A stretch of DNA of 24,509 nt from DATIHQ01 sp035480535 (GCA_035480535.1 DATIHQ010000087.1:1-24509); one strand, 5' to 3'. Numbered from the stretch's first letter, positions 1 through 7,454 are shown. Notes: generated by a model from the sequence alone, not told the origin. Made by a program: numbers and translations.

Positions 1-839
1 TTGTAACGAATGCGAAGACGTTGAGAACAATTATTGGATATGCTCAAGGTGACTTTGTACCGGCAGAACTAGTAGCAAAGCTTGGCAAGAAAGAAGAGAA
101 AGCAGCAGCAAAAGCCTTAATAAAGGCCTTTTTATCAAACAAACAGAACGCAACGCTCGTCTTCCTCGCAGACAAACTCGTCGAATGCGAAACAGCATCT
201 ACATACAGCGCAAGAGCAAAATCCGCTCTCTCATCTTTGACATCTAAATTCAAATCTACTGCAACGGCCCAAGTTCCTGCAGAAGAAAATACAGCTGATG
301 ATGTTGCAGATGTTGAAGAAAATGTAGACCCATTAAGCTTTAAAGTAAAAGCTGGCGCAGCTGCTGTCGTTACCACCGCTGTTGCAACGGCTTTCTTTGT
401 GGATCATTATACAAGTAAAGTTGCTGCCTTCAAAGCATGTGAAGCAGCCCGACGTTTCTACTCTGCATCTTGCGGCGTACAACCAACTGTTTATCAAACA
501 GCTTCTACATTAGTTTCTGAAGCCGGAGCTCAAATCTCTGCGACAGCTTCTAATTTAGTGGCTCAAGCGACTCCATATGTTGCACCAGTCCTTGCAAAAG
601 GATCTGCTGTTATGGCAGCCGTAGCCGCTTCTCCCTATACAGTTCCAGTAGCAGTAGCTGCAGGTACAGTCGGTGCAGCAGCTCTAGCTTATCGAAATCG
701 CGGTGCGATTAAGACTGCATACTTCTACGGTACTTTGACTGCAGGAGCTATTGCTTCTAAAGTCGCTACTAAAGCTCAGAATGTTTATGCAGCCGCAAGG
801 ACGGGCATTTCTAATTTTGCTCTTCCATACCGCCCATAA
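1..839 (+). CDS. Alanine-rich putative membrane protein, 5' end outside window
   Basis: I do not recognise this protein. The frame is open back to the window edge, so the gene probably begins upstream; the first in-window start-like codon is a TTG at 21 with no convincing Shine-Dalgarno sequence. Counted from that TTG it has 272 residues. The first ~100 are charged and Ala/Lys-rich with an acidic stretch near residues 87-103. A hydrophobic segment follows at about 108-127, then a long Ala/Val/Gly-rich region at about 188-222 and another weak hydrophobic stretch near 235-250. The C-terminus is basic (ends ALPYRP). Paired hydrophobic stretches in an otherwise Ala-rich chlamydial protein could indicate an inclusion-membrane or envelope protein, but that is only inference. 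It converges on sctT and has its own terminator. Its composition is visibly less GC-rich than the neighbouring operons. Confidence 0.7.
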   Translation, partial: VTNAKTLRTIIGYAQGDFVPAELVAKLGKKEEKAAAKALIKAFLSNKQNATLVFLADKLVECETASTYSARAKSALSSLTSKFKSTATAQVPAEENTADDVADVEENVDPLSFKVKAGAAAVVTTAVATAFFVDHYTSKVAAFKACEAARRFYSASCGVQPTVYQTASTLVSEAGAQISATASNLVAQATPYVAPVLAKGSAVMAAVAASPYTVPVAVAAGTVGAAALAYRNRGAIKTAYFYGTLTAGAIASKVATKAQNVYAAARTGISNFALPYRP

Positions 840-865
840 GCACAAGACGATCTAAACGATCATTT

Positions 866-897
866 AAACCCTCGTTGAAAAACGAGGGTTTTTTTTT
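866..897 (+). terminator. Rho-independent terminator of the alanine-rich gene
   Basis: An 11-bp perfect stem (866-876 with 881-891) closes a GAAA tetraloop, and the T run extends from 889 to 897. It begins 26 bases after the stop codon. The minus-strand gene sctT stops at 905, so the hairpin lies between two converging genes. On the minus strand the hairpin lacks a proper T-run, so it should work mainly for the plus strand. Confidence 0.9.
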
Positions 898-904
898 GTC
901 CTTT

Positions 905-1765
905 TTAAGGGCCTCCGTAGCTCATGCCGGTTTGTTGGATGAGGCGGTTCATCGATTGGATGAAGTTGATCGATTCTCGGCCCATTACTTGAAGAATGAG
1001 GGCCCAGGCGGCGGTCATCAGGGCGATTCCCACCCAGGATTTGAGCGAGATCCCCAAGAACACAATTTGCACTTGCGGGGCCAGGCGATTGGCGATCCCC
1101 AGGAACATATCGGTTAAAAGAATTCCTATCAGGGCCGGCGCTGAAAGCTGAATACAAAGCGTCATCATGTATTGATGCAGCCCGATCATCTGCTTCCAAA
1201 AGGGAGTCTGCATATGGAACAGAGCGCTGTTAATCGTCCCCGTAACGGGGAATAGCTCATAGGAGCTCGCCACCCCATCTAGGAAGAAAAACGGCCCATT
1301 CAAAGAGAAGAACAAAGCAATCAGCACGTAATTATAGAGCAATCCGATCGACCCCGTCTGGGCCATTGTGCTGGGATCGGTGACCTGCAGAGCCGACGCC
1401 CCCCGTTGGTGATCGATTAAGCCCCCCGCCATTTGGGCGATGAAGAAGGGGACAGCGGCGATCATCCCCAAAATCACCCCCACCAGCAATTCTTTCACCA
1501 TCAGCCCAATGAAGACCATTCCATACGGCACTTCTACATGGGTATTCACCAAGTTAAAGGGCAAAAAGATCGCGACCAATGCCACGCTAAACATCATTCG
1601 GATCACCATCGGCACAGTTTTCGCTCCCAAGAAGGGAGCCAGCGCTACCACAGGCAAAATCCGCGCCAGCGTCAGGAAAAAGATAGACAAGACGGTGACG
1701 GGTTGCAAGCCCGGCAGGGAGAGCAAAAGAGCGACGTAATCATTAGTAGCAGTATAACTATCCAT
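905..1765 (-). CDS. sctT: Type III secretion export apparatus protein SctT (CdsT/YscT/EscT family)
   Basis: SctT is the inner-membrane export-gate subunit that joins SctR and SctS in the helical export gate at the base of the injectisome. The 286-residue length is normal for the family. The protein is almost entirely hydrophobic helices, including LARILPVVALAPFLGAKTVP near residues 33-52 and LVGVILGMIAAVPFFIAQMAGG near 94-115, followed by the polar IDHQRGAS segment typical of SctT/FliR. It is last in the block after sctR and sctS, as in Chlamydia. Oddly, it is separated from sctS by 252 bases filled with inverted repeats, whereas the other junctions here are 2-8 bases or overlaps. No Shine-Dalgarno is visible before its ATG, and the 35-bp repeat arm ends 6 bases upstream of it. 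Confidence 0.95.
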   Translation of the reverse strand: MDSYTATNDYVALLLSLPGLQPVTVLSIFFLTLARILPVVALAPFLGAKTVPMVIRMMFSVALVAIFLPFNLVNTHVEVPYGMVFIGLMVKELLVGVILGMIAAVPFFIAQMAGGLIDHQRGASALQVTDPSTMAQTGSIGLLYNYVLIALFFSLNGPFFFLDGVASSYELFPVTGTINSALFHMQTPFWKQMIGLHQYMMTLCIQLSAPALIGILLTDMFLGIANRLAPQVQIVFLGISLKSWVGIALMTAAWALILQVMGRESINFIQSMNRLIQQTGMSYGGP

Positions 1766-1771
1766 AAGCTA

Positions 1772-1999
1772 AATCGGGCTCGGGCTCGCACGCGGGCTCG
1801 GGCTCGTAAGTCGGGGCTCCGCCCCCGCACCCCCCAGTCGGGTGAAGCCCCCGCTGCCCCCAAATTGGGTTCAGGTTATTGGGTTACTACATAAGCTTTC
1901 TTTAGTCTTTCGAGCCCGAGCCCGCGTGCGAGCCCGAGCCCGATTGGGGAGCTGGGGGCTGTGCCCCCGCAAGGGGCAGCGGGGGTTTCTCCCGACTGG
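1772..1999. repeat. GC-rich interlocking inverted repeats between sctS and sctT
   Basis: Two inverted-repeat pairs are interleaved. Arm A (1772-1806) and arm A' (1911-1945) are perfect 35-bp reverse complements built from GGGCTC units. Arm B (1834-1860) and B' (1973-1999) are reverse complements at 25 of 27 positions. The order is A-B-A'-B', so the A and B stems cannot both form in a simple fold. Between each A and B arm lies a small G/C hairpin: GGGGC-TCC-GCCCC at 1813-1825 and GGGGGC-TGT-GCCCCC at 1954-1968. The octamer CATAAGCT occurs at 1763-1770 (over the sctT start) and again at 1890-1897. The block is far more GC-rich than the flanking genes and has no plausible ORF, so it looks like a small non-coding insertion. 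Confidence 0.85.
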
Positions 2000-2017
2000 T
2001 TGCAGTACATTGGTTTG

Positions 2018-2287
2018 TTACATCCCCAACCGTGTAATACTCACAAAAATGGTATTCGTGTATTGCAACACCTGCGCTCCTAGCCAGCCGCCGAGGAAAA
2101 TAATCGTAAAAATCACAGCAAAGAGTTTGACGGTGAAGGAGAGCGTCTGTTCCTGAATCTGCGTGGCTGCCTGGAAAATGGCGACGATGAGGCCGAGAAT
2201 GGTGCTAATGATGATCGGAGGCCCAGAGAGGAGCAGGATTAGGATGAGCGCCTGGTAGGTGAGTTGGTAGATTTCATTGGCAAACAT
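2018..2287 (-). CDS. sctS: Type III secretion export apparatus protein SctS (CdsS/YscS/FliQ family)
   Basis: SctS is a small inner-membrane hairpin protein of the T3SS export gate, in complex with SctR and SctT. The 89-residue protein has two transmembrane helices (about residues 12-37 and 50-75), separated by the short polar loop ATQIQEQTLSF that is characteristic of SctS/FliQ. I take the ATG at 2287 as start, because an AGGA sits 6 bases upstream; a TTG directly before it would add one residue. The start is 8 bases after the sctR stop, so the two are almost certainly co-transcribed. Confidence 0.94.
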   Translation of the reverse strand: MFANEIYQLTYQALILILLLSGPPIIISTILGLIVAIFQAATQIQEQTLSFTVKLFAVIFTIIFLGGWLGAQVLQYTNTIFVSITRLGM

Positions 2288-2295
2288 CAATTTTC

Positions 2296-3090
2296 CTATT
2301 TAAACGACATGGCAAGCCCTTGCACCAGAACCGTCCATCCATCCACCATGACGAGAAGGAGGAGCTTGATGGGGAGGGCAATGGTGAGGGGAGAAAGCAT
2401 CATCATCCCCATCGCGAGGAGAATGTTGGAGACAACAAGGTCGATGACAAAGAAGGGGAGATAGATGAGGACTCCAATCTCAAAAGCGGTTTTTAGTTGG
2501 CTTGTGATGAAGGAGGGGATTAGGACGATGAAGTCATTTTGCTTGAGGTCGGTTTTATAGGGATCGGGGAAAATCTTATAGGCGAGGTTATAAAAACTCT
2601 TTACGTGCTTGGTGCTGGTATTGCGCTGTAAAAAGTCGCGCATGGGTTCTTTGGCCTTGTCGATCACATTCACTATGTAGACAGCCGCCTCTCCTGAGAT
2701 CATCGCGGTGGGCTGATTCTTATCGATCGTATCTTTGGCTGCTGTATACATCGCCAGGCCCGTGGGGAACATGACATAAATCGAAATGAGCAGGGCAATG
2801 CCGTTTAAGACCTGGTTCGGCGGTGTTTGCTGGACGCCTAAGGCGTTGCGCAGGAGCGAAAGGACGACGACGATCTTCATGAAAGAGGTGAGGAGCATGA
2901 TCGCAAAGGGGAGGAGCGAAAGGGCGGCCAAGACGGCTAATTTGGTCACCATGGAAGGGTTGGTGCCTTCTTCTGCAGAAGTAGTCGCTGCGATGCCGGC
3001 AGGTGCAGTTTGCGCAGGTTTAGGTGCGGGGACTGTTTGGGCCAGCAGCGGACTTGCGAAGAGAAAGAGGCAGAAGAGGATTTTTAGCAT
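2296..3090 (-). CDS. sctR: Type III secretion export apparatus protein SctR (CdsR/YscR/FliP family)
   Basis: SctR is a core subunit of the T3SS export gate. From the ATG at 3090 the protein has 264 residues. It starts with a hydrophobic leader (LKILFCLFLFASPLLA) and a Pro/Ala/Thr-rich linker. The conserved family core follows: SLLPFAIMLLTSFMKIVVVL, then LLRNALGVQQTPPNQVLNG, and near the C-terminus the membrane segments ILLAMGMMMLSP and IKLLLLVMVDGW. The frame is open further upstream into sctL, but only the 3090 start gives the typical FliP/SctR leader, and it lies 2 bases after the sctL stop. It is flanked by sctL and sctS in the usual chlamydial order. Confidence 0.95.
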   Translation of the reverse strand: MLKILFCLFLFASPLLAQTVPAPKPAQTAPAGIAATTSAEEGTNPSMVTKLAVLAALSLLPFAIMLLTSFMKIVVVLSLLRNALGVQQTPPNQVLNGIALLISIYVMFPTGLAMYTAAKDTIDKNQPTAMISGEAAVYIVNVIDKAKEPMRDFLQRNTSTKHVKSFYNLAYKIFPDPYKTDLKQNDFIVLIPSFITSQLKTAFEIGVLIYLPFFVIDLVVSNILLAMGMMMLSPLTIALPIKLLLLVMVDGWTVLVQGLAMSFK

Positions 3091-3092
3091 AG

Positions 3093-3716
3093 TTACTTTT
3101 TCATAAACGATTCGAAGGCTGACTCGAGCGCGCGCCATTGGTTTTCCAGTTGCGCATTGATAATGCCAGCTTCGGTCTCTATCATGCAACCCCCCGGTTC
3201 AATATCGTTTCTTTCTTGAATCGAAAGGCTTTCCAGATGTTCGAACATTTTTCTGATTTTCCCCTTGCTATCTTCAATGAGGGGCAGATCGGCCTTATTG
3301 ACGTAAATGATGATTTTGCGATGTTGCGTCACTGGTTTTAATGCGGTGAGGACGATATCGACAATCTGACTGGGATGGAGCTTGAGTTCTTCCCCGATGA
3401 TCTTTCGGGCTGCTGTAAGGGAAAGAGGAAGAAGTTTTTTTTGCACATCGCTGCGGATCGTCTTTAGTTCGTGATCGAGGGCTAGCAGATGTTTATTCAG
3501 CGAGACAAGCCCTTCTTGAAAGCCTTCTTTAAAGGCCTGTTCTTTGATCTTTTCCGCCTCGACTACTGTTTCCCTTTTAAAAGCCTCTGCCTCGCGGCGC
3601 ACCTTTTCGAGAATTTCACTAGCCTCTTGCAAGATAGAAAACTCTTTCTCCGGGATCACTTTTTTCCCAGGAGCCGCGTGCACTTCTTTGCCAGAGATCA
3701 AGGAGAAAAATTTCAT
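3093..3716 (-). CDS. sctL: Type III secretion sorting-platform/stator protein SctL (CdsL/YscL/FliH family)
   Basis: SctL binds and regulates the T3SS ATPase SctN and links it to the cytoplasmic sorting platform. The 207-residue length is usual for SctL. It has a short N-terminal region, then a long charged helical and probably coiled-coil segment rich in Glu/Lys (about residues 25-75, including VRREAEAFKRETVVEAEKIK). The C-terminal globular domain contains LSLTAARKIIGEELKLHPSQ and a FliH-like strand IIIYVNKADLPLI. The motif EPGGCMIETEAGIINAQLE near residues 173-191 is typical of the family's C-terminus. Its ATG overlaps the stop of the upstream sctK-like gene (ATGA), so translation is likely coupled. 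Confidence 0.93.
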   Translation of the reverse strand: MKFFSLISGKEVHAAPGKKVIPEKEFSILQEASEILEKVRREAEAFKRETVVEAEKIKEQAFKEGFQEGLVSLNKHLLALDHELKTIRSDVQKKLLPLSLTAARKIIGEELKLHPSQIVDIVLTALKPVTQHRKIIIYVNKADLPLIEDSKGKIRKMFEHLESLSIQERNDIEPGGCMIETEAGIINAQLENQWRALESAFESFMKK

Positions 3717-4579
3717 ATAAACAGTTCTTCCTTTGCCAGGATTTCTTCAATCTGCCGAATGATCGCTTCACTTAAACCAGGCGTTGGCTCTTTGGCGCAC
3801 ATCTTAAAGAGGGCGTTTCCTCGGCCAATGTCCAGCTGGTGGCAGATATACCAGATGAAATCGGGATCTTGGCCTGAGAGGGCAACTGCAAAGCGGGCAA
3901 GGCCCCTTCGGTGCAGAAGATGGCGGAGCGATTCTTCCTCTCCATCCCATCGATCCAATCCCATTCTAGCAATCGAAAACGGCTCTTTTTGGTGAGCCAT
4001 GATCTGCTTGAGGACCTTTCTTTCATCCTCCGATAAAAAACTGTAGATTTTCTTCAGTATTTTTGTCTCTACAATTTGGCGCATTTCCACAGCTAAATCA
4101 TAAAGAGCGAGGAAATCGATCAACTTTGTCAGTTCTTTTTTAGAAAGCCGCAAGAGCCGCTTCAGTGGGGAAGGGGGCAAATAATCGATGGGGAGCAGCT
4201 GATCTTTTGGCCCCACTAAACTATTCAATAAGATTTGAGAGAAAAATCCCCGCGCCGTTTCGCTGATTTCTTCTCTAGGGTTCTTAATTCCCAATTCATG
4301 GGCCAAACTCTCAGCCCAGGTGGGATTTAAAGAGGATAAAAAAAAGATCTGTTCCCGTTCTGGGTAGGTCTTCAATGTGGGTAAAAACCAGGACCAATGG
4401 ACATGGTTTAACATCCCTCCATTGGTAAATCCTTCGGCAGTGACTCCCTCTGTAAAGCTGGGCAATTCTTCCAGTCTCAACCGCTCTTTTTCTGGCAAAA
4501 ACTTCTCCAGAGCGCCTTTTCTCTCCGGCGGCAATTTACTCAAGAAAGCCTTTAAGACCAACTCACTTGCATTTCTCAC
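3713..4579 (-). CDS. SctK-position T3SS protein, CT560-like
   Basis: The gene fills the slot between sctJ and sctL that CT560 occupies in C. trachomatis and that sctK occupies in other T3SS loci, so a sorting-platform accessory role next to SctL is likely by context. The 288-residue protein has no membrane segment or signal peptide. The middle part (about residues 138-195: LSKKELTKLIDFLALYDLA, then KILKKIYSFLSEDERKVLKQ) recalls the repeated helical hairpins of flagellar FliG; this is a weak resemblance judged by eye. The start is a GTG at 4579 overlapping the sctJ stop (GTGA), and its stop overlaps the sctL start. The function is inferred mainly from synteny. Confidence 0.8.
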   Translation of the reverse strand: MRNASELVLKAFLSKLPPERKGALEKFLPEKERLRLEELPSFTEGVTAEGFTNGGMLNHVHWSWFLPTLKTYPEREQIFFLSSLNPTWAESLAHELGIKNPREEISETARGFFSQILLNSLVGPKDQLLPIDYLPPSPLKRLLRLSKKELTKLIDFLALYDLAVEMRQIVETKILKKIYSFLSEDERKVLKQIMAHQKEPFSIARMGLDRWDGEEESLRHLLHRRGLARFAVALSGQDPDFIWYICHQLDIGRGNALFKMCAKEPTPGLSEAIIRQIEEILAKEELFI

Positions 4580-5448
4580 ATTGGGCCAATTTCAGAAGGC
4601 GGTGTTTCTGAAGCTTCTGTTTTCTTCGTGCGGATTTGGGGATAAAACTTATAGATCATCCAGCCGACAGCGCCCGAGAAAAGAAGAAGCAGCACGATGA
4701 AGGTGAAGAAAATGAATCGAAAGCGGGCGAGGGAGCTTTTGGTCATGACCAGACCCCAGATGCTCACATAGGTTTGATGCAGCGCTTTAGCGCCGATCAT
4801 TTCTCCTTGTCCATCCAGTGTGATATCGGCAAATCGGGAGCGATCGGAAATGACAGAGACGTTATCGAAATCAAGGCCATTGACGCTTCCTGCCATCAGG
4901 CGTTTAATTTTCACTTCCAAGTGGCTATTTGGATCTTCCAAAATGCCTTGGTGTTTCACAAACACAGCGGCGGTCACTTTGGGGGCAGGCGCGCCGGGCA
5001 GCGGCGTTACGGTTGTATCGGGAAACGAAATCTGCACATCGGCATCGATGACGCCATCGATTTTTCGAATCGTATTGCGCAACTCTTCGGCCAATCCCGC
5101 CTGGTAGCGGATCGTTTCCTCTCTCGTTGAGGACATCAAACCTTGGGGAGCGAACAATTCCAACAGCGTTGTGCCTTTTCTCCTTGGCAAACCGTAGCGA
5201 TTTAGCAGGGCCATGGCATCGGTTGTCTTATCGGTGGCGACCGAGATGTTATACATTTCCATTGTCGCTGTGCCACCTACCGCGCTTGTGGGCATCTGCA
5301 CTTTTTGCGCTTCGATTCCTTTTGAGGCTAAGAAGACGACGATTTCATTCGCCTCTCTTTCCTCGACATTATTGACAATGGATTCATTACTTGCGCAACC
5401 GGCGAGAAAAGCCAGGATAAGAAGAGAGAGGACTCTGAGCATTATCAT
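4576..5448 (-). CDS. sctJ: Type III secretion inner-ring lipoprotein SctJ (CdsJ/YscJ/PrgK family)
   Basis: SctJ forms the inner-membrane ring of the T3SS basal body, anchored by an N-terminal lipid and a C-terminal helix. The 290-residue protein begins with a lipoprotein signal ending in the lipobox LAGC (Cys 18 from the ATG). The YscJ ring-building motifs follow: EREANEIVVFLASKGIEAQK, ALLNRYGLPRRK, and the segment RKIDGVIDADVQISFPD. A transmembrane helix (FTFIVLLLLFSGAVGWMIY) lies near the C-terminus, with a short cytoplasmic tail. Two starts are possible: GTG at 5457, only 3 bases from the AGGAGG at 5466-5461, or ATG at 5448, 12 bases from it. I chose the ATG because it gives a standard lipoprotein signal. 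The gene is first in the T3SS block. Confidence 0.94.
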   Translation of the reverse strand: MIMLRVLSLLILAFLAGCASNESIVNNVEEREANEIVVFLASKGIEAQKVQMPTSAVGGTATMEMYNISVATDKTTDAMALLNRYGLPRRKGTTLLELFAPQGLMSSTREETIRYQAGLAEELRNTIRKIDGVIDADVQISFPDTTVTPLPGAPAPKVTAAVFVKHQGILEDPNSHLEVKIKRLMAGSVNGLDFDNVSVISDRSRFADITLDGQGEMIGAKALHQTYVSIWGLVMTKSSLARFRFIFFTFIVLLLLFSGAVGWMIYKFYPQIRTKKTEASETPPSEIGPM

Positions 5449-5467
5449 AATTTGCACCTACCTCCTA

Positions 5468-5497
5468 CTTATATCACCCTTGCGCATCCTTTTTCAA
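5468..5497 (-). promoter_or_regulatory. Candidate sigma-70-type promoter of the sctJKLRST operon
   Basis: On the minus strand, TTGAAA (5497-5492) and TATAAG (5473-5468) each match the consensus at 5 of 6 positions, with an 18-base spacer. They lie directly upstream of sctJ, between it and repeat copy 1. A caution is that the predicted transcription start (near 5461) would fall within the AGGAGG ribosome-binding site, leaving a very short leader. Confidence 0.4.
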
Positions 5498-5531
5498 CAA
5501 AACTCGCTCAAGAAATCTTTTTCTAATACTT

Positions 5532-5730
5532 ATGGCTAGAGCCGTAATGCGAATATCAGCGCGGAGGGAAGAACTGAGTTAGCCGCAGAGAACGAGAGGT
5601 GGGGATGCCCCACACCCCAAAAATTTTCAATGGGAGTGTGAGGGCTTCCCTCACCTCTCGTCCTCCGCGGCTAACTCCCTTTGCGCGTCTCGCGCCTCCG
5701 CGCTGATATTCGCATTACGTCTCTAGTCAT
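5532..5730. repeat. Cloverleaf palindromic repeat, copy 1
   Basis: This is one of three related copies in the window. The core runs from GTAATGC at 5544 to GCATTAC at 5718. The inverted match continues outward for about 12 more bases on each side (10 of 12 identical). The long stem has one asymmetric internal loop. Its inner end pairs 5593-5599 with 5654-5660 and opens into three hairpins that abut without gaps: 5600-5612 (TGGGG-ATG-CCCCA), 5613-5638 (CACCCCA with TGGGAGTG) and 5639-5653 (TGAGGG-CTT-CCCTCA). The copy lies between the 3' end of the glycosyltransferase gene (stop at 5738) and sctJ. It could terminate transcription or be a non-autonomous mobile repeat. Confidence 0.92.
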
Positions 5731-5737
5731 ATGTCTG

Positions 5738-6706
5738 TTACTTCTTCTTCACGAGCCACGCGGGGCAGTTGCCGAATTTGCGGCGGTAGTAATCAAGCGC
5801 CCCCATACACCCTGCCTTATACCGTTTTGCCTTCTCCAGACGAACCGGATCGCGCGTCCGCGTTAGAAAGTTTTGCAATGAGCGCAGTAGATAGTGGCGC
5901 AATGTCTTGAAAAGTTCAGGGAAAATGACTTTTTTATATAATTCCCTCCTCTCCTCCGCACTACAATTTCTCTCGAGCCAAAGAAGACGGCTCCGCCACC
6001 AAAAATATTGCATGTGGGGCTTGCCCCCCGTAAAAGAAGCGGACACTTTGTGCCACACTTTCGCCTCCGGCGCTGTCCATACCTCAAACCCCGCGCGGCG
6101 GGCGCGAAAACAATAGTCCGTCTCTTCCCAGAAGAGAAAAAAACGGGGCTCGAGGAGGCCAATGGTTTTTGGGACGGAAGCGTGCATGAAAAGAGCAGCG
6201 CCGCAGACATAATCGACAGGGCGCATGTCGCTGTAATAGGGATTGTCGAGTTGGTTATAGGCATAGGAATCAAATTCAACGATTTTTGGATTCCAGGAGC
6301 CGCCTAAGTGGTCAATGCGCTGGGGATCAGAGTAGCGATAGATCTTGGCCCCGAGGATTTTTGCTTTGGGCTGCTTTTGGGCCGCCTCCAAAAAGCGGTG
6401 GAGAAGATCGGGAGCGACGATGGTGTCATTATTGAGGAGGAAAATCCACTCGGCATGATGCTTTAAGACCCACTCGATGCCCACATTATTGCCCCCAGCA
6501 AAACCGAGATTGGCATGAGTCTCATCAATGAGGACGTTTGGAAATGCAGCGCGGATAGCGGGGACTGAATCATCGCTCGATCCATTATCGACAACTAGGG
6601 TTTGGAAATTGGGATAGTCGACTTTTTCTAATGAGGCGAGGCATTCGAGAGTATCTCGTTTACCGTTCCAATTCAGAAGAAGGATGAAGATTCTGGGATG
6701 TTTCAT
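5738..6706 (-). CDS. Family 2 glycosyltransferase (rhamnosyltransferase/WbbL-like)
   Basis: This enzyme probably adds a sugar from a nucleotide donor to an envelope glycan; donor and acceptor are unknown. The 322-residue protein shows the GT-A fold of family 2. The first strand ends in LLLNWNG (residues 9-15), followed by VVDNGSSDDS (38-47), NLGFAGGNN (66-74), the nucleotide/metal-binding LLNNDT (90-95) and the acceptor-side EETD (194-197). A basic C-terminal tail follows. It is the last gene of the pyr operon, and its ATG lies 47 bases inside pyrF, so it is translationally coupled to a pathway to which it has no obvious link. Its 3' end abuts repeat copy 1. The start is firm because the first beta strand begins a few residues after it. 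Confidence 0.9.
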   Translation of the reverse strand: MKHPRIFILLLNWNGKRDTLECLASLEKVDYPNFQTLVVDNGSSDDSVPAIRAAFPNVLIDETHANLGFAGGNNVGIEWVLKHHAEWIFLLNNDTIVAPDLLHRFLEAAQKQPKAKILGAKIYRYSDPQRIDHLGGSWNPKIVEFDSYAYNQLDNPYYSDMRPVDYVCGAALFMHASVPKTIGLLEPRFFLFWEETDYCFRARRAGFEVWTAPEAKVWHKVSASFTGGKPHMQYFWWRSRLLWLERNCSAEERRELYKKVIFPELFKTLRHYLLRSLQNFLTRTRDPVRLEKAKRYKAGCMGALDYYRRKFGNCPAWLVKKK

Positions 6707-7454
6707 AGGCGGTCCAACCTTTTTCTCGATAGAGAAGCGCTTGCGTTTCAGGGTTTGAGGAATGGGTAATATCGCGGCCTACAATGATCACATCGCTCTG
6801 GTTTTTGATCAAGATCTCATCGACGGTGCGGTAGCGCTGCCCCAGAGAATCTTTTCCTTTTTTCAGTTTTACGCCGGGAGTCATGTGGATCATGCCCGGA
6901 TTTTGGCTCAATTTACGAAGCGAAATAAACCCCATGACGAAATCGGCGTGCGCCTCTCCCATGGCAACGGCCTTTTTTGCATAGGTCCCTTTGGCTAGCG
7001 TGCCAGCCGAGCTCATTTCTGCCACGAGCAATAATCCTTTCCCTTTGGGTGCCTTAAGTCCCTCAATCACCCCGGGTCCCGGAACGATGTGGGCGTTGAC
7101 GATATCGGCCCATTCAGCGATGCGGTAGATCCCTTTTTCATATTGAAGCGCCACATTTTGGCCGATGTCGGCGAATTTCCGATCTTCAAAGATCAAGAAG
7201 CGATGTTTCTGGGCGATTTCCCGCAATCGAGGACCCAGATCGGGGGTGAAATCTTCGAGAAGATCGACATGGGTTTTCAGAACGCAAATATGAGGGCCTA
7301 TTTGGTCTGCCATCTCGAGGAGCTGGTTCTGGGAGACAACATCGGCGGCAAGCGCGAGATTGCTCTTTTTATCTTCCATGATTTTAAAGAGCCTTTGCGC
7401 CATGGGATGGAGCGTTAAGCTCGCCCGTTTTAAATAAGAGAGTCGTTGATTCAT
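6660..7454 (-). CDS. pyrF: Orotidine 5'-phosphate decarboxylase, eukaryotic UMP-synthase type
   Basis: PyrF converts OMP to UMP, the last step of de novo pyrimidine synthesis. The 264-residue protein has the catalytic set of the family: Lys60 in VLKTH, and Asp91, Lys93 and Asp96 in FEDRKFADIG. Phosphate-side motifs are MTPGV (191-195) and IIVGRDI (223-229). Segments such as ICVLKTHVD, FEDRKFADIGQNV, EWADIVNAHIVPG and LLVAEMSSAG closely match the decarboxylase half of animal UMP synthase and yeast URA3 rather than E. coli PyrF. It starts in an ATGA overlap with pyrE. About 12 C-terminal residues run past the usual family end, and the last 47 bases overlap the glycosyltransferase gene. Confidence 0.96.
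   Translation of the reverse strand: MNQRLSYLKRASLTLHPMAQRLFKIMEDKKSNLALAADVVSQNQLLEMADQIGPHICVLKTHVDLLEDFTPDLGPRLREIAQKHRFLIFEDRKFADIGQNVALQYEKGIYRIAEWADIVNAHIVPGPGVIEGLKAPKGKGLLLVAEMSSAGTLAKGTYAKKAVAMGEAHADFVMGFISLRKLSQNPGMIHMTPGVKLKKGKDSLGQRYRTVDEILIKNQSDVIIVGRDITHSSNPETQALLYREKGWTAYETSQNLHPSSELER

Noticed and set aside
1772..1999. CRISPR array
   Set aside because: The repeats are inverted and interleaved rather than direct and evenly spaced, and no cas genes are present.
1433..2156. Plus-strand open frames across the sctS-sctT spacer encoding Arg-Ala repeats
   Set aside because: They are translations of the GGGCTC repeat arms and the antisense of sctT/sctS, with no start signals or family resemblance.
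3091..3189. Longer N-terminus for sctR
   Set aside because: The extra 33 residues are the sctL 3' end read in another frame; the start at 3090 gives the normal FliP-type leader.
5681..5866. Small open frames running out of the palindromic repeats (here and at 20868-21140)
   Set aside because: They combine repeat arms with antisense of neighbouring genes and have no independent coding evidence.
6012..6030. GGGGCTTGCCCC hairpin as another GC-rich repeat copy
   Set aside because: It lies in the middle of the glycosyltransferase coding sequence, encodes normal residues, and has no similarity beyond the G/C stem.
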